A stretch of DNA of 64,000 bases from assembly GCF_022376445.1 (NCBI RefSeq), contig NW_025955068.1:62001-126000 (forward strand), given 5' to 3'. This document shows, in pieces, positions 13,814 to 26,300 of this stretch. Numbering within the stretch: position 1 is the stretch's first letter; every line of letters begins with the position of its first letter. Both the position numbers and the translations under genes were made by a program. Below the pieces are notes generated by a model that did no database searches, was not told the DNA's origin, and was given only the letters and a program-made list of their open reading frames with translations. Origin of the DNA: Fomitopsis serialis. Its lineage: Eukaryota; Basidiomycota; Agaricomycetes; Polyporales; Fomitopsidaceae.

Positions 13814-15187
13814 ATGGACCCCTTCAGCGTGTACGCTCCCATAACCGTTCTCGACACAAATGGCTACAAGGTCGATCCTGCCCAATACCTCATCGAACCT
13901 CCGAGCAATGGTGGATATCCCGACTACGGGCGGGACTTTTTCAATAGCCTGCTGACAGAGCGATGGATCCCGGCACATGGGAGGCTTGTGCCCGCGGTAC
14001 TGACCTCGAAGGACGGGATTTATGCATTGCAACCTGCTGATCCTATTCCTAATCCCTACATCGACCCAAAGGAGGATCCCCTGAAGCCGATCGACGCAAA
14101 GCAGCTCCAGATGAGCGATTACGACATACACTTCCAGGACTACGAAACCTTCGCGAGGGATTATGAGCCTCCGGTGGACTTGGGGCTGTGGGGTGTGAGT
14201 ACTGTCGCCTTTCTCAGGTCCTATCGTCGTCTTATTCGCGTGACCCGTCGCTCCGCAGAACGTGGCCCGCGCCCATGACAGGCGAATGGGCTACATCCTC
14301 AGGCCAGACGGCTTCCTGTGCCCATGCCCAGCTTCCGGCCCGCTCCTGCGCTTTGAAAAGCCCGTCCGGTTCGACAGGATCCGGCTCGGACACTGCATCT
14401 CGTTGTATGACGCCGACGACGACTGGTACGACGCAAACGCGAGAGACGCGGATGCCATCGACCCCCGGGGCACAATGATCCCCAGGGAGCTCGCAAGGCC
14501 GCTCAGACGAAGGCGGTGAAGAAGCTGACTGCTAGGGCGATCAGCGCCGGGAACAGGGCGAAGGCAGAGGTGCTGGCCGCTGCGCTCGTCAAGCCACCTT
14601 CTGGTCGCGGACGCGCCGTCTCCCCAAAGAAGCCTGTCTCCGCGCGGTTGCCCACGAAGAGAGCCGCCTCTCCCCGCAAGCCTGCCTCCGGCGCATCCCC
14701 AGGAAGCCGACGTCGTCCGCGAAGCCGCCTCGATGCCGTCTCCAAAGAAGGCCGCGCCATCGGGGCCCTTCACATTCGCGATCCCTCAAAAGCCAGCCTC
14801 GCTGGCGTCCCCGCCCAAGCCCGTCTCTGCGCCGTCTCCGAGTAGGGCTTCCCCCGTGCGCTTGACACGGTCAGCCACGCACGCAGGACTGATGGAGCTG
14901 ACCCTGCGCCGGAGGTCATTGACTTGACTGGGGATGATGATGAGCCTGCCCCGGCGGCGTCCGCACCAATCCTTGGCGCGTCCGCGAGTTTCGGGAACAT
15001 CTTCCCGCCCCCCGTCTCCGCGCCCGTTGCTGGCCCTTCGAGGCGCCAGTTCCGACGTACGCCGTCGATCACGTTCGACGACGATGACGCACCGACGGGC
15101 TACACTCACCTCAACCTCCCGCTCGGCGTGCGCGCCGCTGGGTTGTCCCCCACGCGCTCGGACCACCATGCCATGTCTGAATATTAG
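13814..15187 (+). CDS. Hypothetical protein with SUMO-interacting-type motif
   Basis: I do not recognise the family. The start ATG at 13814 opens MDPFSVYAPI. Exon 1 ends at 14194 (GGT, then GTGAGT) and exon 2 begins at 14259 (AACGTGGCC). The first half looks folded (paired acidic and aromatic stretches such as YDIHFQDYE and GHCISLYDADDDWYD, plus FLCPCPASG). The second half is basic and disordered, with repeated Pro-Lys-Lys-Pro units (SPKKPVS, SPRKPAS, SPKKAAP, PQKPAS). After that comes an acidic VIDLTGDDDEP segment near 14915-14945, which matches a SUMO-interacting motif, and the protein ends SDHHAMSEY. The second half switches frame at about 14494, 14700, 14727 and 14903. Each switch is cured by adding one base next to an identical base. 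A nuclear regulatory or scaffold role is only inference. Confidence 0.55.
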
Positions 15188-15698
15188 ATGGGTACCAGCT
15201 TGGTTGACAAAAATACCTGCTCCTCCCTACGGCTGGTGCATCACGCTCGAGGCTAGGCCTGCATGAACTGCACGCGCTCTTCAGTAGTCTATACTTATCC
15301 CGCATCATCTCTCTACGCTTTTTTCGAATTTCTTCTGCAACTGTTACATACCCCTGCATACTAGTCTCGTCATCCGTGTTGTGTGTACACATCTTCCTTG
15401 TATGTTTTATTGCTGTGCTTTAGCTGTAGTCTGCTGTATCATTTTGCTTATTCATCATCAATGGAAGGTTTCTACGAAACACAACGCGCCACGAAGACGA
15501 GTGTGATTTCAAGAAAGCTAAAGTTACAACTACTCAAACACGATACGACCAAAGCCAGACACTATCGCTACAATTTTCACCCTTAAGTACGACAAGAGGG
15601 TATCACCAAGATCTCAGGACACTGATACAACGCACACGCCCGCGCGCACCTCTCGATCTCGTTCGTAGCACACCACTCAAGAAACATCAGGAGTCAAT

Positions 15699-17787
15699 TC
15701 AGAAGATACGCCACAGCCTACTCCTCTGTGCGGGCCTATAATCCCTCCCCCCGTCAAGTTGCGACTGGTCATCCAAGTCGGAGTCATCCGGGCTGATGTC
15801 GCGGCGACGCGGGCCCGGCTTCATCGCCTCCCAGAAGTCTTGGAGTCCGCTCTCCGTCGAGCGGCGCGTGAGACGGCGTTTGCCCAGGATGGCTTGGCCC
15901 CCGCCCTTCGCACTGCAGAAGGAAGCGAAGAGTCCGTCAGCATACGCCCGAAAGGATAAAGTGAGCGTTCAACGTACCAGGTAAGGCCCGTGGGGCTTGA
16001 GGACGAGCCAGAAGATGAAGAAGCCGTGGGAGATGCGAGGTTGACATCTGCGTGGAGGGAGGAGGGAGAAGGGGTGTTGAGCAAGAGCGTCGAGGTCGCG
16101 GGGAGAACGGAAACAGCGGAGGAAGATGAGAGCGTCGAGAACGCAGCCGACGTTACGGAGGCAGCTAAATTTGAAGACGAAGATGACAGCGGCGCCGTTA
16201 AAAGTGAGGCAACAGACGTCGAAGGCGTTGTGGGTGACAGGATCGACGAAGTCGCAGATATCGCAGAAACCGCTGAAGACGCTGACGATGAAGCGAGCGT
16301 CGAAAAAGGCGCATTGCCCCCAGAGGCAAGCGAGAGCGAGATGCTCGACGCGGAGACAGGCGGGGCGGTGATCGTGACCAACTGTGTACTGACAACAGTG
16401 GCGGTCGATACGACAATTGACACGCTTACCGCGTCTGTCGCATTTGTCACGGAAGACGAAGACGAGGACACCGGCACTGACGCCGACGCCGACGTAGCCG
16501 ACGTGGAATTGAAAGCCGCTGACGAAGAAGAGCTTGCAGTACCTGAAGTAGTAGTCCCACCCCCTGATCCCGATCCCGACGTGCCCGTAGCCGCCGGCGC
16601 TGGCGTCCCCACGATCGCCATGGGCAGCCCACTCGGCGCGCTAGGCGTCGCAGTAGGCTGCACGCCCGCGAAGTTCGCGACAGGGATGGTGCCATTCACG
16701 ACAGGCGTGGGGAGCCCACCAGGATACGAGTCCTCGAAGATGTCTTGCTGCGCGCCGTCGAGGAAGTTGTAGAGGTTCGTGTAAAAGGGTGGAGAGTAAT
16801 AGCCCTCAAACATCTGTACGTGCAAGTCAGTCTATGCAACGAAGACAGAAAAGGGAGACGCACGTTGTTCCGCTCCTGCTGGAGCCAGTAGAACGGCTGC
16901 TTCGCACCCCAGGTGCAATTACCGAAGTTGGCCTCGGGCCGATCGTTGTCCGGGTCGGAGCCGCAGCGGCGGGGGACTTGTGGTTGAGCGAGAGCGACGT
17001 CGGATGTTGCGCCGGTCACGTTGCAGCGGAAGCCGTTCATGTAGTCTGAGGGGCGATTGTCAGTGCGAGTTCGGTTTACGTGCCGAGTTGTACTTACTCT
17101 GTTCGCCGCCACTGTCAGGCTAAAACACATACTGAGTGAATAATGCATGAGAACTTGGTGAGAAGCCTACCGAATGAATCCACATCCACGCGCAGATGCA
17201 ACCGCCCGCCGGGCAGGCAGGCATCCTAGCAGGGACCTGGAAGTCCGTGAAGCGATACCACACGCAGGTCTGGTTGACACTGAAGACGGTGAAGTCCTCT
17301 GGCTGGACGTCGGAGACATTGGACTTGTATGTGATCGCGAGCGCACATCCCTTGAGATCGTCAAAACCGGTCGTGTGGTACTCCGACGGTGGCGAGCCGG
17401 GGCACGGGTCGTCGCCATTCTGGATGTTTCCTCCGGGGTCGGAGGCGAAGAATGTGGTGGCGCCCTTGTCGCAGGCAACCTGCGTCGTCACAGGCTGGCC
17501 TGCGGGCAACTCGAAGATGTCACCGTCGTTTGGCGGGTAGTCGAGATGCCCGTGGAACCACCATTGGTCGAAGGTGTACTCTGTCAACGGGGCGACGGGC
17601 CGGTTGTCATAAGGGAAAGTCTGCATTGTCACGTTGAACCCCCACATGGAAGGGTGGAAGAACGCTATGACGGTGATGAGGAAAGACTCGTAGCAGAAGA
17701 AATGACAGGAGACATACCAGCATGGCCAGCCACCAACGGAATTAAGCCTGAAATGGCGGTCAGTAGGGGTAAGGTCACACGAGCCAT
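15699..17787 (-). CDS. AA14-like LPMO with Ser/Thr-rich C-terminal tail
   Basis: Second AA14-type copper monooxygenase. The start ATG at 17787 gives a signal peptide ([21 protein letters not shown]) cleaved before His-Ala, the expected N-terminal copper histidine. An intron follows, then [101 protein letters not shown] and [13 protein letters not shown]. The catalytic part is uninterrupted in frame. It is followed by about 200 residues rich in Ser, Thr, Ala and Val, probably an O-glycosylated linker or stalk. The last intron is my choice: splicing GTACGTTGA...CTGCAG near 15905-15970 gives a basic tail ending LWRIF with stop at 15699. Unspliced, the frame would end at 15821. In known relatives such tails can hold the enzyme at the cell wall; here that is inference. 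Confidence 0.85.
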
Positions 17788-17968
17788 TCTATCGTCTAGC
17801 TAGGACGTAAGGTAAAGGAAGGAGCAGTCAGGGCACGATCGCAACACAGTCCGAGTCCGAGCACCAGTCTCGCGAAGAAGTCCGGAACCGAGTCTGAGTC
17901 CGCACCAGGCGAAGAGGGTGTGAGCGCGGTATGAGCTTGGCAGCGGGGAGACCGCGGTGGCGGGGTGT

Positions 17969-17974
17969 CTTATA
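17969..17974 (-). promoter_or_regulatory. TATA-like box of the second LPMO gene
   Basis: On the minus strand the sequence reads CGCCTATAAGACACC, about 180 bases before the start codon at 17787. It is a plausible TATA element for this secreted enzyme gene. No mapped transcription start supports it. Confidence 0.35.
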
Positions 17975-20074
17975 GGCGCAGCAGATGAATAGCGGACAAG
18001 GAGGCGCGCACACCGACAGGCCTTATTGTTTGATTTGGATCTCGACGACGCCGACGACAGCACGGCAACGCTATCGGCACATCGCCCATTGTGCTATTTT
18101 GGCCGGAGTTGTGGACAACAAGTTGCGGCTGTAGCGGGCAGTGATGGCTCCGAGTACGTACAACAATGGCCGGATGCGCGCCCTCCACGCACGCGTCTAG
18201 GGCTCGAAGCCAAAGCAAGCCAAATAACGCGCTCCATGTGCCACGCGTCGCGTCTTGAGCGCCCAAGTCTTGTGCGAGCGCTTCGTGCTTTGAGCCGGAT
18301 CGTGTCTTGAACCTCACCTGGGCGACGAAGTCTGTATCTTCAGGCAGCCTGGCAGTCAGCAAACTTCTCTACAATGCACATGCATCTGCTACTGTTCTCT
18401 ACTTGGACTGTGCATTGCCACTTGGGGTATTACACGAGGACGTCTTCTGAGGGCCGACGCAGCGCATTCAACGTGGTTCAGGGCGCACGAGCTTGGTGCC
18501 AGTGCGCGTCATTTCGCTTACACCATAGAGGTGCAAAGCTCTCCTCCTATGGAAGGTCGTGGATGAAGGACACTGAGAACCGGGCGGATCTGGACAGAAG
18601 GGTGAGTGCTATAAGTATGTTACCTGAGCATCGTTGGACGTGCCGTACGCCGTGGGTTCAGCAAGACGGCGTGCGCCAACATCAGTCTTACATAAGTCTA
18701 GTTCAATGTGCCTGCGCTCGGGTTTGTGACCATCCTGCCCGTCCTGACCACAATCTCCATTCAGTCCAACTCACTCACACGACATGCCCAGAGTTGCCCT
18801 ACCCGCTGGATTTGGTCCATCAGTCGGACAAACATGTGCCCTATATGGTCTATCCTTCCTGCCGCGGTCATTACCTGGCACTACGTCTGGGCTCTCTGAG
18901 GTGACTAGTCGCACAACACTCAGCAGGTTTGTGAGCGTTCGCGCGCGCTCCGTGGGAAGCCGATAGCTCTTGGTCCTCATCGCCCCGAGTCCTGGCAGTG
19001 GAGGACTATGCGAGCACAGTGGGCCTGAATGGTTCATGAGACGCACTCCGGTGTCACGAACGTGGGTACATGTTTTGTTGTGATTTGACAACAGCTATCT
19101 GTCAAGCGATTGGTCATGGATGGTCACCCTGTACTTACTTACCATTGGGGACTACGGTCGTTCCGTCGTCTGTCATGACACGACGCAGCTGGATCGGCCA
19201 TAGAAGAGGTTCATATCGGGATAGTACGAACGCCTGCTTCGGACGCGGTGTTGAGACCTTTGTACCCGTGGAGACGTAAATCCGGGGTCGAAAAGAGGAG
19301 ATCGGCTGCAACGAGGATCAGACCTGCGTGCTACAATCAACGTTTCAATGGGCGACGACGACCCCGGGCAAGGTCCAGGGCAATGCGCGGAGTCTGCGTT
19401 AGTCGTGTCTGCGTCTGCGGAGTCTTCTATATGTTTGACGCGGATGCCCTGTCCCCATGGAGTCGTCGCGGACGAGTAGCTTCGCCCATGGCCAGTTTGG
19501 ACTAACACAATCTAAGGAGGTGAGAGTTGTCGCACAAATCTTTGCAGGCTCACGTTGCTGATCGCTTTGCGCAGCCCGTCATCTCACGTTGCTTCACACT
19601 GAATCACACGGGCATCGACGCTGTCGGTCTGTACCGCTGGTATCATAGTCTTCTTCCGCATCGGAGCCAACCCTTCCCGTTCGCGCCTCGCATGTGCGTC
19701 TTTTACGACTTTACTTCCCAGTCGGACCCGTACCCCCAGCGACTCTGAGATGGTATAGACACACCGCAGACAATGACTTCACCGGGACACTGGGCCGCAT
19801 ACGACGAACGTTACTCATAAGGATGTACTTGATACAATGCAGCGAAATTTTTTCTGTAAATTTGAGCTGAAGGAGTGGGAGAGGAGAGGGTGACCGGATT
19901 CTCATGTCATTGGAGAGGAGCAGCGCCGGTGACCCCGGTCCGTCTTGGCCCATGGATCCGCCACCCTCGGCCAACGGCTGATTGGGGACGATAAATCGCG
20001 CGCAGGCTGAGGCCGCACCACAACTCTCTTCCACTCTCCCTCCACCGCCCTCCTCACGCCGCACATCCTCCAAA
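17975..20074. other. Intergenic, no gene recognised
   Basis: Two kilobases between the second LPMO and the transketolase-family gene. A 176-codon open frame at 18374-18904 (+) contains a hydrophobic patch but no domain. The last 100 bases are presumably the promoter and 5' UTR of the downstream gene and contain an AT-rich ATAAAT word near 19992. Confidence 0.4.
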
Positions 20075-22627
20075 ATGCCCGGCACAGAGAGCAAGTTCCC
20101 CATCGACCTCAGCGCACTGAAGAAGTGAGGACCGCTGCTCGCGCTTCCTCTAGGTTGGCTTGCTCACGGTCGATGACATACGTCGTTATGCAGGGTGTCG
20201 CTGGACCCGACCAAGCCGCAGCTCACGGGTGAGCAGCGCTCGGCGTTGTTGCACAACATCCAGATTATGCGCGATGCGATCGTGCTCTTCACCGCGACTG
20301 GCGCTGCTCGCGGAGTGAGCGGACACACTGGTGCGTGCGATGATGGCGCTGCACTCTGCTCGATTTGGTACGATGATCTGCTCTCACAGGTGGTGCATAT
20401 GATACCGTCCCGGAGGTCTGCCTCCTCCTTGCCCTCTTCAACGCTTCTGCGGACAAGTATGTTCCTATCCTCTTCGACGAAGCCGGTGAGTACATCGTTC
20501 GATGAGATATTCCCAGTTTGTGTGGCTCGCGGGGCATCGTAGGCGCAAGCGGGTGTGTCGCCTTGTGCGTCCACGCGACCCCGTACATTCGCAAGCCGTC
20601 GACTCAGAGGCGGGCGCTGTGATGCGCCCGATCAGGGCTATGACGCACAAAGCGCAGCGCGGTGGTCCGACATTGTCGGGGCTGCATCAATTTCGCCATC
20701 AATTTCGTCCATAAACACGCCATTGTTCTGTTCATCACGCATGTAGTGCATCTCGGCCATGGCTCACATTCAAACTTTCAGGTCATCGCGTTGCGACGCA
20801 GTACCTGCTCTCTGCGATCGAGGGACACATCCCGCCAGAGCACCTCCTGCACTACCGCGAGGCCAACTCCAAGCTTCCCGGCCATCCCGAGCTCGGTCTC
20901 ACTCCCGGCGTTAAGTTCTCGTCCGGCCGTCTGGGGCACGTCTGGCCCTGGGTGAACGGCGTCGCGCTCGCGAACCGCTCCAAGACCGTGTTCTTGCTCG
21001 GGTCCGACGGCTCGCAGCAGGAGGGCAACGACGCCGAGGCGGCGCGCCTCGCCGTCGCGCAGAACCTCAACGTCAAGCTGCTCATCGACGACAATGACGT
21101 CACCATCGCCGGCCATCCGTCGGAGTACCTCAAGGGCTACGAGCTCCAGAAGACGCTCTCGGGCCACGGCCTGAAGGTGCTCACCGTACAGGGCGAGGAC
21201 CTCGATGCGCTCTGGGCTGCCCTGTGCGAGATCATCGCGTATGACGGACCCGCCGCGGTTGTCTGCAAGCGTGTCATGGCGCCCGGTGTCGCGGACATTG
21301 AGGGCAGCACGCATGGCCACGACGTTATCCCCGTCAAGGCGGCGATCAAGTACCTCACCTCGCGCGGCTACCCCGAGACGATGGCGACGGATATTCTGAA
21401 CAAATTACTCCCCACGCGGTGCCTTACCTCTATATTGGTTCATCCAAGGAGGTTGGGCGAACCGTGTCGTGTTCGGTGAGGCCGTGAACAAGGTGCTTGA
21501 CAAGCTTCGAAGAAGGAGGCGGCCGAGAAGGTCATGGTCATTGACAGTGAGTGCCTGCGTGCGGGAATATTGGTGGATGTTCATATGTTGGATAGGTGAT
21601 CTTGAGGGCTCAACTGGTCTTAAGTCCATCCACCAGAAGCACCCTGAGGTCTTCGTCCCCTCAGGTATCATGGAGCGTGGAAACTTCAGCGCAGCTGCTG
21701 GTTTCGGATTCGACGCGAACAAGTTCGGTGTCTTCTCTACGTTCTCTGCCTTCTTGGAGATGGTCATCTCCGAGGTAACCATGGCGCGCCTGAACTTCTG
21801 CAACGTCCTCTGCCACTTCTCTCACTCTGGTGTCGACGAGGTACGTCGCGTGCGCGCGTCTTGTTAGAATGACTCTAATTGATGCCCTCTAGATGGCCGA
21901 CAACACCTGCCACTTCGGCATCAACTCGTTCTTCGCGGACAACGGCCTTGCAGATACACAGTCGTGGCTTTACTTCCCCGCCGACGCCACGCAGATGACG
22001 AAGGTCATCGAGCGCGTGTTCTTTGACCGCGGCCTTCGGTTCATCTTTTCGACGCGGTCCAAGGTGCCGTACCTCCTCAAGGAGGATGGCAAGACGCGAT
22101 TCTTCGGCGATGACTACGAGTTCGTGCCTGGTAAGGACGAGGTCATCGCTGAGGGCAAGCCGGCTACGTCGTCTCGTTCGGTGACATGCTCTACCGCTCG
22201 TGGGATGCCGTCCTCCGTTGCAGGCAGGAGGGCCTCGACGTCGGTTTGATCAACAAGCCGACGCTGAACCTCGTCGACGAGCAGGTGATCCGCAAGGTCG
22301 GCTCGAGTCCGTTCGTGCTCGTCGTCGAGTCGTTGAACCAGAAGACTGGGGTGAGCGCGATCGTTGTGGGGATATCAGAGCATGATTGCTGACGTTCTAT
22401 ACGTGGTAGCTTGGCTCGAAGTTCGGTACTTGGCTGCTTGAGCGCCAGCTCACGCCGAAGTATGGCTACATGGGTGCGAACAAGGAGGGCTGCGGTGGTC
22501 TGACCGAGCAGATCCCTCACCAGGGCCTCGACCCGCAGTGTGCGTATCCAGATCAGTTCTTGCGGGATGCTGGCTAACTTATCATGCTATAGCGATCATC
22601 CTCAAGATTAGGCAGCTGTCGAACTAA
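20075..22627 (+). CDS. Transketolase-family thiamine diphosphate enzyme
   Basis: A multi-exon gene for a two-domain ThDP enzyme that moves two-carbon ketol units in sugar phosphate metabolism. The start ATG at 20075 gives MPGTESKFPIDLSALKK. Exons 1-3 end at 20124, 20330 and 20485. Exon 4 begins at 20782 after a 296-base intron, long for this genome. Signatures are GVSGHTGGAYDTVPE (N-terminal substrate side), the ThDP/Mg site GSDGSQQEGNDAE...IDDNDVTIAGHPS, then GLKVLTVQGED, and a Pyr domain with LEGSTGLKSIHQKHPEVF, ERGNFSAAAGFGF and FGTWLLERQLTPKYG. The end ILKIRQLSN-TAA is at 22627. The frame breaks at 21402, 21455, 21504 and 22162, always as one base missing from a run (AAA, GGG, G, GG). The conserved protein continues on both sides each time, so the gene is probably intact in the organism. 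Confidence 0.85.
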
Positions 22628-22949
22628 AGGGTTTGCTGCTGTGCAATGCGTGGGATGTCTTCGGTCATGTATTCTAATGAGCGGCGAGTTGGGTAGTAGC
22701 AGTCGAAAATTGTGAATGTGTACATGTACCTCATAGAGCAGCTGAAAAAAACGCGAATCTGTATCATCACTCGCCTGAGATACGCACCCTCTTCGGTTGA
22801 AAGTTGAGAGAGGCCTAGTGCCAGTCTAATTACTTGACTCAGGAGGAGGAGGGTATTCCATTTAGTCACGACATCTAGACGCCTCGGCGTTTTCGATGTG
22901 TGACAGCGCTCACTAGGTACATGACTACCTCCAAACCCAACATACCCCT

Positions 22950-22976
22950 ACTACCTAATCCTAAACTACCTAATCC
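22950..22976 (-). repeat. TTAGG-like short repeats near LINE 3' end
   Basis: On the minus strand the 12-mer GGATTAGGTAGT occurs twice, separated by TTA, followed by AGGGGTATG. The unit resembles the fungal telomeric TTAGGG word. It lies where a poly(A) tail would be expected for the LINE upstream. Confidence 0.6.
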
Positions 22977-23353
22977 GACTCCCACTATCGCATAATTACA
23001 ATACTGTCCACCAGTTCAAACATAAACACCCCGGCGTCGTGCGTTAAGCACAGCAGGATACATGGCTAAAACCTGGGAGGAAAAAATGAAAAAACCTCCA
23101 GGTGTCAGCGGTGGTTCTCCACCATACTGACATAACTCACCATGGTCCAGGTGGAACCACGTGGCAGCGCTACTGCCGTCCGCCATCATGCGGAAGGTCC
23201 AGGGGCCTCCAGGGGCATAGTAGGAGCCGGACGCGAGCAATCCGGGTATAGGCGCGTAGTGTCCTCGGTCGACGTTGCCGCCGACTTTGGAACACGGGCG
23301 TTGAGCAGGCGGCGGCGGTGATATAGTCGCACGCGGGGACCACAGTGGCCCGC

Positions 23354-26300
23354 TCACAATATCGCATAAGACTGGTACTGTTCCATTGTTGTGACCACCA
23401 GTAGGGGGACGGCGTCACAGCATCCAAAGACATCCGAGATGAATTGCGCGACAATGTGTTGTGTGCATTCATCCGCAATTACCGCCATAAGGAACCGATT
23501 CGGGGATGACATGGAGATCGCACGACCATGGGCCGTGAGCGCATTGTGCACTCGGCGCATGAAGTGCGCTCGCAGGGACCGAAGGATATCTGCTTGGCAG
23601 CACATTAAAACATGCGCCTCATCCTCCACCATGTTCCGCCCTTGGCAGAAGCGACAAATTCGCCACTCCCGCGGGATCGGTGGGGACCGCCGGCGCAGTC
23701 CCTCAATTGCGAAAGGGTGATCGGAAGCAAGCAGGCGGCAGATCGCTTGTCGAAGCGCTCGGGAGTCCAACGAAAGGTACTTGCGTCGGGCAATGATACC
23801 GAGGTTGTGACTGCGGGCACTAAGCAGACGTAGACGTTCTGAGCCACGCACTTCGTTCCTCAGGTAGGAGCGTAGCGACTGCAAGACTTGTTGCGCACAT
23901 TTCTTCACGGTGTCCGGTGTCAGGGCGTCTGCGATGGGGAACTTGACTGGAACTGGTAACTGTTGCAGGGCGTACTGGAGGTCACTAATCCATGAAGCCG
24001 AACCAGTCAAAGCCATACTGCGAGACTCGGCCAGCGCGGCCAAAGGTAGTTGCGGGCGCTGCGTTACCACATAGAGGAGGTAACGCAACGCCAGCGATAG
24101 CCGGCGGTATCGTATTGGCCATAGGCCGGTTTCCGTATACAGCACCGAGGTGACTGTTCGTGGGTTAAGGCCCAGCGATCGGCGCAGGTATGTCATCTGT
24201 ACCGACGCCAGGGACGTAAGCGCCGCGAGGCGTACGTCAATCGTGACCTCGCACCCCGAGATTAGGTGCGAGTCGATATGAGTGTTGTAGAGGGTGAGCG
24301 ACGCCCAAGGTGGTAGGTCGGCCACGTACGACTCCACCGAGAGGCAGGCATTCGCTGTCCTGCGAGCCACCGCTACTCGATGTTCGATGTGTGCCGCGAA
24401 GATGTCCCGCGCCGTAGACTGGAAGAGGATGCCCACGTATGTGTAGCGATCTACGAGAACAATCCGTACACCATTCACAGACAGGCATGGCATTTGCGCA
24501 GGGAGAGGCCCGAAGATCATGAGCTGCGTCTTGGACACATTGATCACCGCGAAGTTGAGTGAGCACCAGCGCGCCAGGTCGTCGAGCTTGCGTTGCAGAC
24601 CCTCCTGCGACATTGACCATAGCACGATATCATCTGCCTGCTCCAGATGTGACATGAGGATACCGCCAAGGTCAGTGTCGTCCGGGTGGTCTGAAATGAT
24701 GAGGTCAGCGAGGAACAGGATCCACAGGATAGGGGAAGCGGGGTCGCCTATGAGGATCCCTGCCGTCGCACGGAACGAGTCGGACTCATTGCCGTCCTGC
24801 CGCACCACGTAGCTCAGCCGAGCATAGAGCATCCTCAACCAGTCGAACAGAGGGCCACTGAAACCCGCGTCCTGCAGCTTCGCCCACAGTGTCGGTTGGT
24901 CCACCGAGGGGAACGCATTCGATAGGTCTACGAACGCAACATACAGCGTACGGCCACTCGATCGCGCCTTCTCGATCGCAGCCCTGAGGACAAACGCGTT
25001 GTTGTTTGTACGGCAACCTGTGCGGAAGCCGTTCTGCGAGGGGGGAATCTTGGCTGTTGCCTCCGCCCACGCCCTCATGCGACGTTCAATCATCAGTGTG
25101 AGCATTTTCAGCAGGCAGCTCTCGAGTCCTACCGCCCTGTAGTTCGCTGCCTGTGCAGTGTCCTTTCCTCGCTTCGCAATTCCGGTCAGAATAGCGGTGA
25201 GCCAGGTGGTAGGCGCGTCGAGGGAGTCCACACACTCCTGGAAGAGGCAGAGCAGATCTTCGTTATCCAGCCCGAGCACACGGTCGTAAGGGATCCTATC
25301 CTCTCCCATTGCTGACCGTCGGTTATGCTTGCGGATGTGTTCCTTGGCGTCCGCGATCTCATCCAGGGTCCAGGGGCGCGCGAAGAACAGCTGGTCAGGG
25401 TTCGGGGTCGTGCGTTCGGGGAGCATCTGTGACCACATGCGATTGGCTGAGTAACGCACCGCATCGAAATTGGACGGTAGCACGACCGGGGCGTTCATCC
25501 GGGGCATAAATGCGGCGCGAAGGTCAGTCACCGATACTCTCGCCGCTCGTGGCGCCGGGTCGACAAGTCCGCGGAATGCTGTCCAGAACGCAGCGACTGG
25601 TTTTCCTGGCTCCAGGAGCTCGCGAACGAACCGCTCGCGCATTAGGCGGAGGTTATTCGCTTCCGCAGAGCGTCCCGACTCGGGCTCATCACGTACGCGC
25701 AAGGTGCGTTCCACAGTCAGCGTAGCCGCGCTCCGAGGCACCGTATGCGGTGGCAGGTCGGTATGCACCTTGCATGTTCCGTCCGCCATCTTGACGAGGT
25801 CGTCAGCATGTGCATCCATAGGGGTATGTACTGGCTTGAGGGGCACGAGAGGCGCCATTGGGCCTAGCTGTCTACACCCCTCTCTTGCGAGCTCATCAGC
25901 AGCCTCATTCGCAGCATTCTTTGCGTGGCCTTTCACCCAGCAGAACGTCACTTGAGTGGGACGTGCCTTGAGTATCTCCATGATGTTTACAAGGAGGTCT
26001 GCATTCGCACACCGCCATCCCGCCGCCGCAAAGCGAGGAGCCCAGTGGCATATGCATCGGATGGAGTATTCCGAGTCGGTATACACTCGAAGGGTCTTCC
26101 ATGCAGGCGCCTCTGCGATAGCGACTAGGATCGCGAATAGCTCTGCCCGATTGTTCGTCGGTGGCAAGGGAGCCAGCAGGGCTCGATTACTTTCGCTTCC
26201 ACGCCCCCAGTATATCCCTGACCCTGCTCGTATAGCTCCGCCCGTGCGCGCCCCCGGTGGTCGGTCTGCCGAGCCATCCGTGTAGACATGGACGACGGCC

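Noticed and set aside
15990..16772. 260-codon acidic ORF on the plus strand
   Set aside because: It is the antisense of the Ser/Thr-rich tail of the second LPMO; the acidic composition is a mirror of the repetitive codons.
18374..18904. 176-codon plus-strand ORF with a hydrophobic patch
   Set aside because: No family resemblance and His/Cys-rich random composition.
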